Notes: generated by a model from the sequence alone, not told the origin. Shown: positions 42,804-51,795, counted from the first letter of the stretch. The stretch: 64,000 bases of DNA from Streptomyces violens (GCF_000717745.1 NZ_JOBH01000015.1:1-64000); one strand, 5' to 3'. A program made the numbers and translations.

Positions 42804-44581
42804 TGCCTCCGCTGACGCATTCCACCGGCCCCGCGCGGGCCGCTTCCCCGGCCGGCGCGTCCCCCGCCGGCCTGCCCACCGCCGACGACGCCGTGGCACA
42901 CACCCTCCTCAACTGCCTGCTCCGCGAGGTCTCGGGCCCGGAGCACCAGACCGCCGTGGACCACGGCCACCTGCTCCTGCGGCTGCCGCGCCGCGGCGTG
43001 CTGCTGCGCGTCGCGCTGCGCCGCACGTCGCTGATCGGCGCGCACCGCTTCACCGGCCCGGTCACCGAGCAGGACGGTGACGGCTGGGCCGAGGTCGGCT
43101 GGCACCGGCTGGCCGAGTACGTAAGCGCCGAGCTGTCGCTGCGGACCGGCGTGGACAACGACGAGTTCCTGACCCAGATCGCCGCCAGCCACCAGGCCAC
43201 CGCCGCGGCGCTGGCCGGCCGGACGGCCGCCCCGACCCGTCCGGACGGCCCCTCGGCCACCGCCGGGAACTGGCACGACGCCTATGTGGCCTCCGAGCAG
43301 TCCCTCGTCCTCGGCCACCGCTTCCACCCCACCCCCAAGGCCCGCACCGGTGACCCCGTCGCCTGGCAGGAGTACGCGCCCGAGACCGGCGGGTCCTTCC
43401 CCCTGCTGCTGCTCGCCGTCCGCGCGGAGCTGCTCGCCGAGGAGAGCGTGGCCGCCGACGCCACCGCTCCGCTGGACGCCTTCGAGGCCGAGGTTCCGGA
43501 GGGGTACCGGCTGCTGCCCGCCCACCCCTGGCAGTACGAGCTGCTGCGCGATCAGCCGGCGCTCCAGGAGGCCCTGGACCGCGGTGACATCCGGGTCCTG
43601 GGCACCGCCGAGTTCCCGCACGCCGCGACCGCTTCGGTCCGCACGCTCTACACGGCCGACTCCTTCCTGAAGTTCAGCCTGAACGTGCGGATCACCAACT
43701 GCCTCCGCAAGAACTCCAGTTACGAGCTGACCGGCGCCGTCGCGCTCACCCGGCTGCTGGCTCCCGTGCTCGACGACCTGGCGGCCCGCTTCCCCGGCTG
43801 CGCGGTGCTCCGCGAGCCCGCGTACCGCAGCGTCGCGCTGCCGGGCCCCGACGGGCAGCCGGACACCGCGCTCCTCGAAGGCTTCGGTGTGATCGTCCGC
43901 GAGGGGCTGTCCCGGCGGCTGCTGCCCGGCACCACTCCGCTGCTGGCCGGCGCCGTCGCCGACGAGTACCCGTCGAGCGACGCGCACATCTCCCGGCTGC
44001 TGGCCGGTGCCGACGCCGAGACCGCGCTGAAGTGGTGGGCCGCCTACCTCGACCTGCTGGTCCCGCCGGTGCTGTCCGCCTACTTCGACCACGGCCTGGT
44101 CTTCGAGCCGCATCTGCAGAACGTGCTGATCTGCGTCGACGGCGACGGGATGCCCGCCCAGGTGCTGCTGCGCGACCTGGAGGGCACCAAGCTCGTCCCC
44201 GAGCAGCACGCCGACACGCTCGCCGCGCTGCCGCCCGAGGTCGCCGCGCCGCTGACGTACGACGCGCAGCGCGGCTGGGACCGCGTCGTGTACTGCCTGC
44301 TGGTCAACCACGTCTCCGAACTGCTCGCCGCCCTCGCCGACCTGCACCCGGACAGCGAGACCGAGCTGTGGGCCGAGGTGCGCCGCACCCTCCAGCGCCA
44401 CGCCGACCGGCACGGCTGCCCGCCGCGGCTGGCCGCGCTGCTCGCCGGCGTGCCGCTGCCCGCCAAGTCCAATCTGCTCACCCGCTGGGAGCGCAAGGCC
44501 GACCGCGAGGCCGGCTACGTCCGGCTGCCCTCGCCGCTCGCCGAGGACGTGCTCTCCGCCACCGCCTGGAGCGCCCGATGA
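42803..44581 (+). CDS. IucA/IucC-family NIS siderophore synthetase (PvsD-like)
   Basis: 592 residues, start after CAGGAG with a TGATG overlap. Motifs are full-length and canonical: LLPAHPWQYELL, FLKFSLNVRITNCLRKNSSY and GLVFEPHLQNVLICVDGDG, with VPLPAKSNLLTRW at the C-terminus. It catalyses the second ATP-dependent condensation on the citrate backbone. The order of action of the two synthetases cannot be read from the sequence. Confidence 0.92.
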   Translation: MPPLTHSTGPARAASPAGASPAGLPTADDAVAHTLLNCLLREVSGPEHQTAVDHGHLLLRLPRRGVLLRVALRRTSLIGAHRFTGPVTEQDGDGWAEVGWHRLAEYVSAELSLRTGVDNDEFLTQIAASHQATAAALAGRTAAPTRPDGPSATAGNWHDAYVASEQSLVLGHRFHPTPKARTGDPVAWQEYAPETGGSFPLLLLAVRAELLAEESVAADATAPLDAFEAEVPEGYRLLPAHPWQYELLRDQPALQEALDRGDIRVLGTAEFPHAATASVRTLYTADSFLKFSLNVRITNCLRKNSSYELTGAVALTRLLAPVLDDLAARFPGCAVLREPAYRSVALPGPDGQPDTALLEGFGVIVREGLSRRLLPGTTPLLAGAVADEYPSSDAHISRLLAGADAETALKWWAAYLDLLVPPVLSAYFDHGLVFEPHLQNVLICVDGDGMPAQVLLRDLEGTKLVPEQHADTLAALPPEVAAPLTYDAQRGWDRVVYCLLVNHVSELLAALADLHPDSETELWAEVRRTLQRHADRHGCPPRLAALLAGVPLPAKSNLLTRWERKADREAGYVRLPSPLAEDVLSATAWSAR

Positions 44582-45801
44582 CCCACCCCACTCCCGCGGT
44601 CAGCGACCGCGTTCACGCCCTCCGCCCCGAGGAACTCCCCGCGTACATCTATGACCTGACGGCACTTCAGGAACATGTGGCCGAGGTCCGGGCCGCCCTT
44701 CCCGAGCGCGTCGAGCTGTACTACGCGGCCAAGGCCAACCCGGAGCCGGAGATCCTCGCCGCGCTGCGGCCGCACGTGGACGGTTACGAGGTCTCCTCCG
44801 GCGGCGAGCTGGCGCACGTCAGCAAGGCCGTGCCCGGCCGCCCGCTGGCCTTCGGCGGCCCCGGCAAGACGCCCGCCGAGGTGATCCAGGCGCTGGAGCT
44901 GGGCGTCGAGCGGTTCCATGTGGAGAGCGTGTACGAGCTCCACATGCTCGCCGACCTGGCGGCCCGGCACGCCGGTGACCGTCGGATCGCCGTCCTCCCG
45001 CGCTTCAACCTCCCCGTCGGCGACGGCTCGCTGGACAGCGTGTCGCTCGCCATGGGGGGCCGCCCGACCCCCTTCGGCCTGGACCCCGACCAGGCCGACG
45101 AGGTCGTCCGGCTGCTGACCGACGGCAGCTACCCGCAGCTCGAACTGCGCGGCGTGCACGCCCACTTGGCGAGCGGTCTGGAGGCCGCCGAGCAGCTCGC
45201 GGTGGCGTCCTCGATCGTCACCTGGTCGGTGGAGCTGGCGGCCCGGCACGGTGTGCAGCTGCACGAGGTCGTGGTCGGCGGCGGGATGGCCGTCGACTAC
45301 GCCGAGCCGGAGCGCCGCTTCGACTGGGCGGCGTACGGCGCGGGGCTCGGCCGGCTCGCCGACGCGCACCCCGGCCTGACGCTGCGCATCGAGCCCGGCC
45401 GCGCGCTCACCGCGTACTGCGGCTGGTACGCCACCGAGGTGCTGGACGTGAAGCACAGCCACGGCGAGGAGTTCGCCGTGGTCCGCGGCGGCACCCACCA
45501 CCTCCGCACCCCGGCGACCAAGGGCCACGACCAGCCCTGCACGGTCCTGCCCACCGACGCGCCGTGGCCGCACTCGTGGCCGCGCTCGGCCGCGCAGGGC
45601 GACAAGGTCACCCTCACCGGCCAGCTCTGCACGCCGAAGGACCTGCTCGCCCGCGACGTCCCGGCGCCGGGTCTGCGCGCCGGCGACCGGGTGGCCTTCA
45701 GCCTGTGCGGCGCCTACGCCTGGAACATCTCGCACCACGACTTCCTGATGCACCCGCGGCCGGGGTTCCACTTCCTGGGCGGGGCCGGGGAGGACTCCTG
45801 A
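44578..45801 (+). CDS. PLP-dependent decarboxylase (PvsE/SbnH-like)
   Basis: 407 residues of the fold-type III (alanine-racemase barrel plus beta domain) decarboxylase group. The PLP lysine is in YYAAKANPEPEIL near residue 46; HAHLASGLEA, VVVGGGMAVDY and RIEPGRALTAYCGWY line the cofactor; LCTPKDLLARD and LCGAYAWNISHHDF carry the dimer-interface active-site residues. In vibrioferrin (PvsE) and staphyloferrin B (SbnH) such enzymes decarboxylate an amino acid after it has been joined to citrate. The same role fits here. Confidence 0.9.
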   Translation: MTHPTPAVSDRVHALRPEELPAYIYDLTALQEHVAEVRAALPERVELYYAAKANPEPEILAALRPHVDGYEVSSGGELAHVSKAVPGRPLAFGGPGKTPAEVIQALELGVERFHVESVYELHMLADLAARHAGDRRIAVLPRFNLPVGDGSLDSVSLAMGGRPTPFGLDPDQADEVVRLLTDGSYPQLELRGVHAHLASGLEAAEQLAVASSIVTWSVELAARHGVQLHEVVVGGGMAVDYAEPERRFDWAAYGAGLGRLADAHPGLTLRIEPGRALTAYCGWYATEVLDVKHSHGEEFAVVRGGTHHLRTPATKGHDQPCTVLPTDAPWPHSWPRSAAQGDKVTLTGQLCTPKDLLARDVPAPGLRAGDRVAFSLCGAYAWNISHHDFLMHPRPGFHFLGGAGEDS

Positions 45802-45802
45802 C

Positions 45803-46561
45803 GTGCTGCGCACCAACGAGGTGAAGCGGAAGCTCGCGGCGGGCGAGGAGGTGCACGGCCTGTTCAACGTGCTCCCCGAGCCCGCGGTGGTCGAGATGAT
45901 CGGCTGCGCGGGGTACGACTTCGTCATTCTCGACACCGAGCACACGCTCGTCGATCCGCGGCAGCTGGAGCACCTGATCAGGGCGGCGGAGACCAGCGGC
46001 GTCACGCCGTTCGTGCGGGTGCCCGAGGCGGACCCGGGCGCCGTGCTGCACGCGCTGGACGCCGGGGCCATGGGCATCGTGGTACCGCATGTGCGCGGCC
46101 GGGCCGATGTGGACGCCGCGGTGCGGGCCGCGCGCTACGCACCCGAGGGGATGCGCTCGCTCAACGGCGGGCGCATGCCCGGGTACGGCGGCACGGACCT
46201 GCGCGCGTACATCGAGCGGGCCAACGCCGAGATCATGGTCGTGCCGCTCGTCGAGGACGCCGAGGGCGTCGACGCGATCGACGACATCCTCGCGGGCGGC
46301 GGCGTCGACTTGGTCCTGCCGGGCCCCGGCGACCTCTCGCAGTCGTACGGCGTGCCGTGGCAGGTGCGGCACCCGCGCGTCCAGGAGGCGGTGCGCACGC
46401 TGCGTGCCGCCTGCGGCCGGCACGGCGTGCCCTTCTGTGCCATGGCCACCACTCCGGAGCGGCGCGCCGAGTGGCGTGCGGACGGTGTCACGGCCTTCGT
46501 CCTCGGCGAGGACCGGGATCTGGCCGCCCGGGCGCTGCGCGCCCATCGCGAACGGGTCTGA
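45803..46561 (+). CDS. HpcH/HpaI aldolase-family protein, probable SbnG-like citrate synthase
   Basis: 252 residues from a GTG with GGGGAGG upstream, one base after the decarboxylase stop. The barrel signatures are FVILDTEHTLVDPRQLEHLI, GAMGIVVPHVRGRADVDAAV, GMRSLNGGRMPGYG and metal/substrate loop LPGPGDLSQSYGV. Most relatives are class II pyruvate aldolases. In staphyloferrin B clusters SbnG has this fold but makes citrate from oxaloacetate and acetyl-CoA so that siderophore synthesis is independent of the TCA cycle. Its place as last gene of a citrate-siderophore operon supports that reading. A simple aldolase remains possible. Confidence 0.82.
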   Translation: MLRTNEVKRKLAAGEEVHGLFNVLPEPAVVEMIGCAGYDFVILDTEHTLVDPRQLEHLIRAAETSGVTPFVRVPEADPGAVLHALDAGAMGIVVPHVRGRADVDAAVRAARYAPEGMRSLNGGRMPGYGGTDLRAYIERANAEIMVVPLVEDAEGVDAIDDILAGGGVDLVLPGPGDLSQSYGVPWQVRHPRVQEAVRTLRAACGRHGVPFCAMATTPERRAEWRADGVTAFVLGEDRDLAARALRAHRERV

Positions 46562-46566
46562 GACCG

Positions 46567-46609
46567 CCCGGTCCCGGCGTCCAGTACGCCATGCACGTCC
46601 GGGACCGGG
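46567..46609 (+). terminator. Hairpin terminator of the siderophore operon
   Basis: An 11-bp perfect stem (CCCGGTCCCGG/CCGGGACCGGG) with a 21-base loop begins 5 bases after the last stop codon. It closes a rightward unit that starts at the iron box 12 kb upstream. Confidence 0.75.
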
Positions 46610-46706
46610 TTCGTCCGGTAGGCAACGTATGTGGTGGACACCGGGGCGCGGCGGGACGACGCTGAACCGACGGCATTCGCACACGTATGTCACGAGGGGA
46701 GCCACC

Positions 46707-47156
46707 ATGTCGCAGGCAGCACCCCACGCACCGGGCCCCAAGACGCCCCGGGCGCACGGCCCGGAGAGCGTCTGGGCGTCCAGCGGCACGCTCTTCGCCG
46801 GGGTCATGATGCTGGTCTCCGGGGTCCTGGGGGTCCTGGAAGGCATCGCCGGCATCGCCAACAACGAGGTGTACCTGCTGAGCAACGAGCTGACGGGCAC
46901 CTACGTCTACGAGTTCGACACGACCGCGTGGGGCTGGATCCACCTGATCCTCGGCGTCCTCGTGGCTGTCACCGGTTTCGGCCTGCTGAAGGGCAGGGGC
47001 TGGGCCCGCAAGGCGGGCATCGTGCTGGCGAGCCTGTATGTGATCGCCCACTTCATGTGGCTGCCGTACCAGCCCGTGTGGGCCATCGTCGGCATCGCGC
47101 TCGGCGTCTTCGTCATCTGGTCGCTGTGCACGGACCGTACGCGCTACATCGCCTGA
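46707..47156 (+). CDS. DUF7144-type small membrane protein
   Basis: 149 residues with four membrane helices (TLFAGVMMLVSGVLGVLEGI, WIHLILGVLVAVTGFGLL, AGIVLASLYVIAHFMWL, VWAIVGIALGVFVIWSL) and the conserved NNEVY and WARKAG loops of a family common in Streptomyces and of unknown role. GAGGGGAG precedes the ATG. A strong terminator follows. Confidence 0.85.
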   Translation: MSQAAPHAPGPKTPRAHGPESVWASSGTLFAGVMMLVSGVLGVLEGIAGIANNEVYLLSNELTGTYVYEFDTTAWGWIHLILGVLVAVTGFGLLKGRGWARKAGIVLASLYVIAHFMWLPYQPVWAIVGIALGVFVIWSLCTDRTRYIA

Positions 47157-47170
47157 CCGGCCCCGGAACC

Positions 47171-47204
47171 GAGGCCGCCCCGCTCCGCCGAGCGGGGCGG
47201 CCTC
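47171..47204. terminator. Bidirectional hairpin terminator
   Basis: A perfect 15-bp stem (GAGGCCGCCCCGCTC and its complement) with loop CGCC stands between the membrane-protein gene on the plus strand and the MFS gene on the minus strand. It marks the right end of the rightward genes and the left end of the long leftward cluster. Confidence 0.88.
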
Positions 47205-47211
47205 CGACTTC

Positions 47212-48450
47212 TCACGCCCGCGCCGCCGGCCTCGTACGTGCCGTGACGGCGATGCTGGTCAGGGCGAGCAGGACCACCACGGCGGCGAACACGGTGGCGG
47301 CGGTCTGCAGGGTGGTCGCCGTGACCAGCAGGCCGACGCCGATCGCCGGTACGGCCAGGCCCAGGTAGGCGGCGACGAAGTAACTGGAGATCAGTTCGCT
47401 CGCGCGGCCCGCCGGGGCCTCGGCCGCCACCAGCGCGAGCCCCGACCGGAACGCCACGCCACCGCCCGCGCCCGCCACGGCCGCGCCCGCCAGGAACAAC
47501 GACAGTGAGGCGGCGGGCAGTGCGAGCACGATGGCGGCCAGCCCGAGCGGCACCACGACCATGCCCCACACGGCCGCCGTGCGCGGCGCGATGCGGGCCG
47601 CGGCCAGCTGGGCGAGGCCCGCGCTGCCGAACGCGCAGAAAACGACCGTTCCCGCGAGGACCGGGCTGGTGTGGTGCAGGCCCTCGGCCAGGAACTTGCC
47701 CGCCAGCGCGGAGAGCAGCCCGAGGACCGCGAACGAGCCGAAGACGGCGACGGCCGCCGCGGTGAACACCGGGCGGGCGGACACCGGTATCGACAGCCGC
47801 TGCGGCCGGATGCGGGCCTTCGCCCCGCCCTTGCGCACGGTCTCGGGGAGCGCGAGGACCAGGAGGCCGGGGAGGAGCAGGGCGGCGAGCACCACGTACG
47901 GGGTGATCAGCGGGGCCGGCGCGTACGCCACGAGCAGGCCGGAGAGCAGCGGGCCGACGCCCAGGCCCGCCATGTTGGTGACCGCGGCGATGAGCGCGGC
48001 GCGGGGCGGGCGGGCGTGCAGCTCGGCGAGGTAGGCGGTGGCCGCGCCGGTGGTCAGGCCGACCGAGACGCCGGACAGGACGCGGCCCGCGAGCAGGCCG
48101 GGGAGGGTGGGGAACGCGGCGAAGACCGCGCAGCTCAGCAGCCCGACGCCGACGGCCGGTACGAGGACGGCGCGCCGGCCGACCTGGTCGGACAGGCCGC
48201 CGGCCAGCAGCAGCGGGCCGAGGATGCCGAGCGCGTACGCCGCGAACACCAGGGCCACCATCAGCGGGGACAGGCCCAGGCGCGCGGCGTAGAGGGGGTA
48301 GAGCGGGGTGGGCAGGGTGCCGCCGAGCATCACCGTGAAGAGCAGGGCGGTGACCGTGCACACGGCGAGGCCGCGGCGGCGGGGCGGAGCGGGGGCATCC
48401 GTCGGCCGTGCGCGTGGCACGGTGCCGGAGGTGGTGCTGTCCATCGTCAT
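47212..48450 (-). CDS. MFS transporter
   Basis: 412 residues with twelve helices. LLLAGGLSDQVGRRAVL is the MFS loop motif; GVSVGLTTGAATAYLAEL is motif C-like. The first ATG (48,450) and the one two codons later are both possible starts. It is the last leftward gene, 80 bases after the dehydrogenase, and may be part of the natural-product operon as an exporter. It may also be independent. Confidence 0.85.
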   Translation of the reverse strand: MTMDSTTSGTVPRARPTDAPAPPRRRGLAVCTVTALLFTVMLGGTLPTPLYPLYAARLGLSPLMVALVFAAYALGILGPLLLAGGLSDQVGRRAVLVPAVGVGLLSCAVFAAFPTLPGLLAGRVLSGVSVGLTTGAATAYLAELHARPPRAALIAAVTNMAGLGVGPLLSGLLVAYAPAPLITPYVVLAALLLPGLLVLALPETVRKGGAKARIRPQRLSIPVSARPVFTAAAVAVFGSFAVLGLLSALAGKFLAEGLHHTSPVLAGTVVFCAFGSAGLAQLAAARIAPRTAAVWGMVVVPLGLAAIVLALPAASLSLFLAGAAVAGAGGGVAFRSGLALVAAEAPAGRASELISSYFVAAYLGLAVPAIGVGLLVTATTLQTAATVFAAVVVLLALTSIAVTARTRPAARA

Positions 48451-48530
48451 GAGCCGTGTCTTTCCGGCCGGGCGCGCCCGGCCTTGCGTCGTTCTGCGAT
48501 TGCTCGCCCGTTCCCCCGTCGTGCACTGCG

Positions 48531-50246
48531 TCAGGCCGCCACCGCGGCCGCCGCCTCCGTGAGGTAGGCGCGTACGCCCCGGCCCGCGCTCTTGCGGCCC
48601 AGGAAGCCGCCGTCGACCAGCCGCTCCAGCAGGGACGCGGGCGCGAACTCCGGTCGTCTGCCGTACCGCTCGTACAGCCGCCGGGCCACGGTGAGCGCGA
48701 CGTCCGCGCCGACCGTGTCCAGCAGCCGGGTGGGGCCGATCGGCTGGCCGCCGACCGACTTCACCGCGGCGTCGAGCAGGGCCGGCCCGACCGCGCCGTC
48801 CTCCAGCAGCCCCAACGCGTCGTTGAGGTAGGGGAAGAGGAGCGCGTTGACGAGGAAGCCGGTGCGGTCGGCGCACTCGACGGGGGTCTTGCCGAGCCCG
48901 GTGATGAGGCGCCGGGCGGTGGCGAGCGCGGGCTCGCCGGTGCCCGCGGCGCGGACCAGTTCCACCAGCGGCATCGCCGGGGCCGGATTGAAGAAGTGCA
49001 GGCCGACGACGTCGGCGGGGCGGCCGCTCGCCTTGGCGCACTCCCCCACCGGCAAGCTGGAGGTGGTGGTGGCGAGCAGGGTGCCGGGCGCACAGACCGC
49101 GCCGAGCTCGGCGAAGAGGTCGCGCTTGACGGCGGGGTCCTCGACGACGGCCTCGATCACGAGCCCCGCGCGGCCGAGCACGCTCCGGTCGGCGGTGGCC
49201 GTCCAGCGGGTCATCGCCTCGGCCGGGTCGGGCCCGCTCGCCGCGGTGCGCTCCAGCCCGAACCGGACGGCCTCGTCTGCCGCTGCCGCCTTCTCCGCCG
49301 TACGGGCCAGCAGGGCGGTGCGGTACCCGGCGCGCAGGAAGACCTCGCCGATGCCGGTGGCCATCGTCCCGGAGCCGATGACGACGACCGGGCCGACGCC
49401 GGGGACGGGGCCGGAGGTGATGGTGGGCTTGGGTGTGGCGGTGACATTTCCGCACGCATACCCCCTCCCCGCCTTCGCCCCCAGCGCGCCCTGGCCGACC
49501 AACTTCCGCATTCCGGGCGGTGGTTGGAAGCGCGGCCCCAGGCGTCCGTGCAGACCGTCGAGGACGTCCAGCGCCGTGTCCAGGCCGATGGCGTCGAGCG
49601 TCCGCAGCGGGCCGTCGCGCCAGCCGGAGCCCAGCCGTACGGCGGTGTCCAGCGCGGCCGCGCTCGCGTGGCCCTCCTCGTGCATCCACGCGGCCTGGTT
49701 GAGCAGCGCGAAGAGCAGCACGGGGGCGACCGACCCCGGCAGGTCCGGTACCTGATGCGCCTTCAGCCCGAGGCGGCGCAGCAGCGCGAGGACGATCGCG
49801 GTGTGCCGCTCGGGCGTGCCGGGCGCGCGGGCCAGCTCGACCGCGGTGAGCCGGTCGGCCCGTACGAAGCGGAGGGCCTGCAGGCCGGGGCCGCCGCTCG
49901 CCGCGGCCAGTTCGGCGGCGGTCAGGGTCAGGGCCGTGGTGAGCACCGGCGTGCCGGGACCGCGGTGGGCGGCGATGGCCGCCAGCACCGCGCGCTTGGC
50001 CGCGGCCCGTTCCGGCACCGCCTCGATGACCACGTCGGCCGCGGCGACCGCGTCGAGGGCGCAGGTCACCTCCGTACCGGTACCGGCCAACTCCCGCCGG
50101 GCCCGGTCCGCGGACGCCTCGTCCTCCTCCACGCCGATCGTCCGCAGGCCCGCTTCGGCACAGCGCCGGGCCAGGGCCGCGCCCGCCGTGCCGAGGCCGA
50201 CCACGGCGACGCTGCGCACACCGGCCTGTTCCGCTTCCTCGTCCAT
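48531..50246 (-). CDS. Double 3-hydroxyacyl-CoA dehydrogenase, first half degenerate
   Basis: 571 residues made of two copies of the 3-hydroxyacyl-CoA dehydrogenase unit. Copy 1 (about 10-270) has a nucleotide loop VAVVGLGTAGAALA but reads LRFVRADRLTAVELA where the catalytic His should be, so it is probably not active. Copy 2 (about 285-571) has VVVIGSGTMATGIG and GLHFFNPAPAMPLVELV with His417, and should reduce or oxidise a 3-hydroxyacyl thioester with NAD(P). Both end in a G-x-L-G-x-K-(A/S)-G-R-G motif. In this cluster it could be the beta-ketoreductase for the discrete KAS/ACP set, or make a hydroxylated extender. It is transcribed with the PKS-type genes. Confidence 0.85.
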   Translation of the reverse strand: MDEEAEQAGVRSVAVVGLGTAGAALARRCAEAGLRTIGVEEDEASADRARRELAGTGTEVTCALDAVAAADVVIEAVPERAAAKRAVLAAIAAHRGPGTPVLTTALTLTAAELAAASGGPGLQALRFVRADRLTAVELARAPGTPERHTAIVLALLRRLGLKAHQVPDLPGSVAPVLLFALLNQAAWMHEEGHASAAALDTAVRLGSGWRDGPLRTLDAIGLDTALDVLDGLHGRLGPRFQPPPGMRKLVGQGALGAKAGRGYACGNVTATPKPTITSGPVPGVGPVVVIGSGTMATGIGEVFLRAGYRTALLARTAEKAAAADEAVRFGLERTAASGPDPAEAMTRWTATADRSVLGRAGLVIEAVVEDPAVKRDLFAELGAVCAPGTLLATTTSSLPVGECAKASGRPADVVGLHFFNPAPAMPLVELVRAAGTGEPALATARRLITGLGKTPVECADRTGFLVNALLFPYLNDALGLLEDGAVGPALLDAAVKSVGGQPIGPTRLLDTVGADVALTVARRLYERYGRRPEFAPASLLERLVDGGFLGRKSAGRGVRAYLTEAAAAVAA

Positions 50247-50317
50247 CGTTGCTGTTCCCCCTGTTGTGGCGCGTTTTCTCGGGTGCGGTGGTTTCTCGTG
50301 TGGTGCTGTGCCGCGGG

Positions 50318-51544
50318 TCATGCCGCGGTCAGTACGAGTGCCGCGTTGTGGCCGCCGAAGCCGAGCGAGGTGCTGACGGCCACGTCGAGCGGTGTGGTGC
50401 GGGCCGCGCCGGTCACCACGTCGATCTCGATCTCCGGGTCCAGCGCGGTGACGTTGGCGGTGGGTGGTACGACGCCGTCGCGCAGCGCCAGTGCCGTGTA
50501 GGCGGCCTCGACGGCGCCCGCGGCGGCGAGCGTGTGCCCGGTGACGCCCTTGGTGGAGGTCACGGCGGCGCGTGTACCGAGGACGCGGTGCAGCGCGCGG
50601 GCCTCGGTGAGGTCGTTCATGGGCGTGGAGGTGCCGTGCGCGTTGACGTGGCCGACGTCGTCGGGCGCCACGCCCGCGTCCCGCAGTGCCGTACGCAGCG
50701 CACGGGTCACACCCCTGCCCTCCGGGTCGGGCGCCGTGGCGTGGTGGGCGTCCGAGGAGGCACCGTACCCGGCGAGCCGGGCATAGCCGCGCGCACCGCG
50801 GGCCCGCAGGTCATCGGCGCGTTCCAGGACGAGGACCGCGGCGCCCTCGGCGGCGACGAAGCCGTCCCGGTCGGCGGCGAACGGGCGGGAAGCGGCGGCC
50901 GGTTCGTCGCGCCGCGTGGAGAGGGCGCCCATGCGGGAGAGGCCGGTGAGCGTCGCCGGGGTGATCGCCGACTCGGTGCCGCCCGCGAGGACGATGTCGC
51001 ACACGTCGGCGGCGAGCCAGGCGCGGGCGGTGCCGAGGGCCGCGGCGCCGGAGGCGCAGGCGGTCGCGGTGACCAGGCTGGGCCCGTGGACACGCTGGTC
51101 GATGGCGACGTACCCGGCGACCATGTTGACCATCGCCATGGGGATCATCAGCGCGGAGACCTCGTCGGGCGCGCCGTCGTAGTACGTGCGGTGCTGGGAC
51201 TCGAAGGTGGCGGTCCCGCCGAGGGAGTTGCCCAGGACGACGCCGACGCGGGTGCCGTCCCAGGTCGCCGGGTCGTGTCCGGCGTCCGCGACGGCCTGCC
51301 GGGCGGCGACCATCGCGAGCTGGACGAAGCGGTCCAGGCGCCAGGCGGTGCGCCGGCCGAGCAGCGCGTTCGCGTCGAAGTCCGGTACGCGGCAGGAGAA
51401 GTCGACGGTCAGACCGGCGAGTTCGGGGTCGCGGGCCGCGGCGGATCTGCCTGCGCGGACGCGCTCCCAGTTGGCCTCGACACCGATGCCCGCCGGAGTG
51501 ACGAGACCGATGCCGCTGATCGCGACCTCCCGGCCTGCGCTCAT
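50318..51544 (-). CDS. FabF-type ketosynthase (KAS)
   Basis: 408 residues. The triad is complete: Cys163 in TATACASGAAA, His in VNAHGTSTPMND and His in STKGVTGHTLAAAGAVEA. The NFGFGGHN-type end reads SLGFGGHNAALVL. It elongates an acyl chain on ACP by decarboxylative condensation with malonyl-ACP. No chain-length factor partner is present, so it is closer to a fatty-acid-type KAS II than to a heterodimeric type II PKS. The start overlaps the ACP stop, so the two are made together. Confidence 0.92.
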   Translation of the reverse strand: MSAGREVAISGIGLVTPAGIGVEANWERVRAGRSAAARDPELAGLTVDFSCRVPDFDANALLGRRTAWRLDRFVQLAMVAARQAVADAGHDPATWDGTRVGVVLGNSLGGTATFESQHRTYYDGAPDEVSALMIPMAMVNMVAGYVAIDQRVHGPSLVTATACASGAAALGTARAWLAADVCDIVLAGGTESAITPATLTGLSRMGALSTRRDEPAAASRPFAADRDGFVAAEGAAVLVLERADDLRARGARGYARLAGYGASSDAHHATAPDPEGRGVTRALRTALRDAGVAPDDVGHVNAHGTSTPMNDLTEARALHRVLGTRAAVTSTKGVTGHTLAAAGAVEAAYTALALRDGVVPPTANVTALDPEIEIDVVTGAARTTPLDVAVSTSLGFGGHNAALVLTAA

Positions 51545-51795
51545 GCCAGGCCGCCCTTCTCGGCGACGACCGCGACGGCGTCGTCGATGCGGAAGGAGGA
51601 CTGCAGGTCGCCTTCGGCCAGGACGATGCCCAGCTCCTTGCGGACGAGCAGGCCGAGTTCGACGAGGATGAGCGAGTCGATGTCCAGCTCGTCGAAGGTG
51701 GCGCCGGCGAGGATCTCGTCCTCGGGCAGCCCGAACTTCTCGCTCAGCAGCGTGACGAGGCGGGTCTTGATGTCGGCAGGGGCAAGGGTGGGCAT
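51541..51795 (-). CDS. Acyl carrier protein
   Basis: 84 residues. The phosphopantetheine attachment site is Ser41 in DELDIDSLILVEL, the usual D-S-L motif at the start of helix 2. The length and charge are those of a discrete ACP. Its coding end overlaps the KAS start, pointing to a dedicated KAS-ACP pair. It would carry the acyl chain built by the KAS III, KAS and dehydrogenase of this cluster. Confidence 0.92.
   Translation of the reverse strand: MPTLAPADIKTRLVTLLSEKFGLPEDEILAGATFDELDIDSLILVELGLLVRKELGIVLAEGDLQSSFRIDDAVAVVAEKGGLA

Noticed and set aside
42383..44413. A 676-codon minus-strand frame opposite the exporter and second NIS synthetase
   Set aside because: It has no family motif, and the plus-strand synthetase is complete with all signatures.
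34428..46561. Desferrioxamine (des) cluster
   Set aside because: There is no lysine decarboxylase/N-hydroxylase/acyltransferase trio; two NIS synthetases plus ATP-grasp and a fold-type III decarboxylase point to a citrate-type siderophore.
48456..50501. A 681-codon plus-strand frame opposite the double dehydrogenase
   Set aside because: It is an antisense shadow of a gene with clear Rossmann and catalytic motifs.
50318..51795. Minimal type II aromatic PKS (KS-alpha/KS-beta/ACP)
   Set aside because: Only one ketosynthase is present, with no chain-length factor, cyclase or aromatase, so it is a FabF-like KAS with an ACP.
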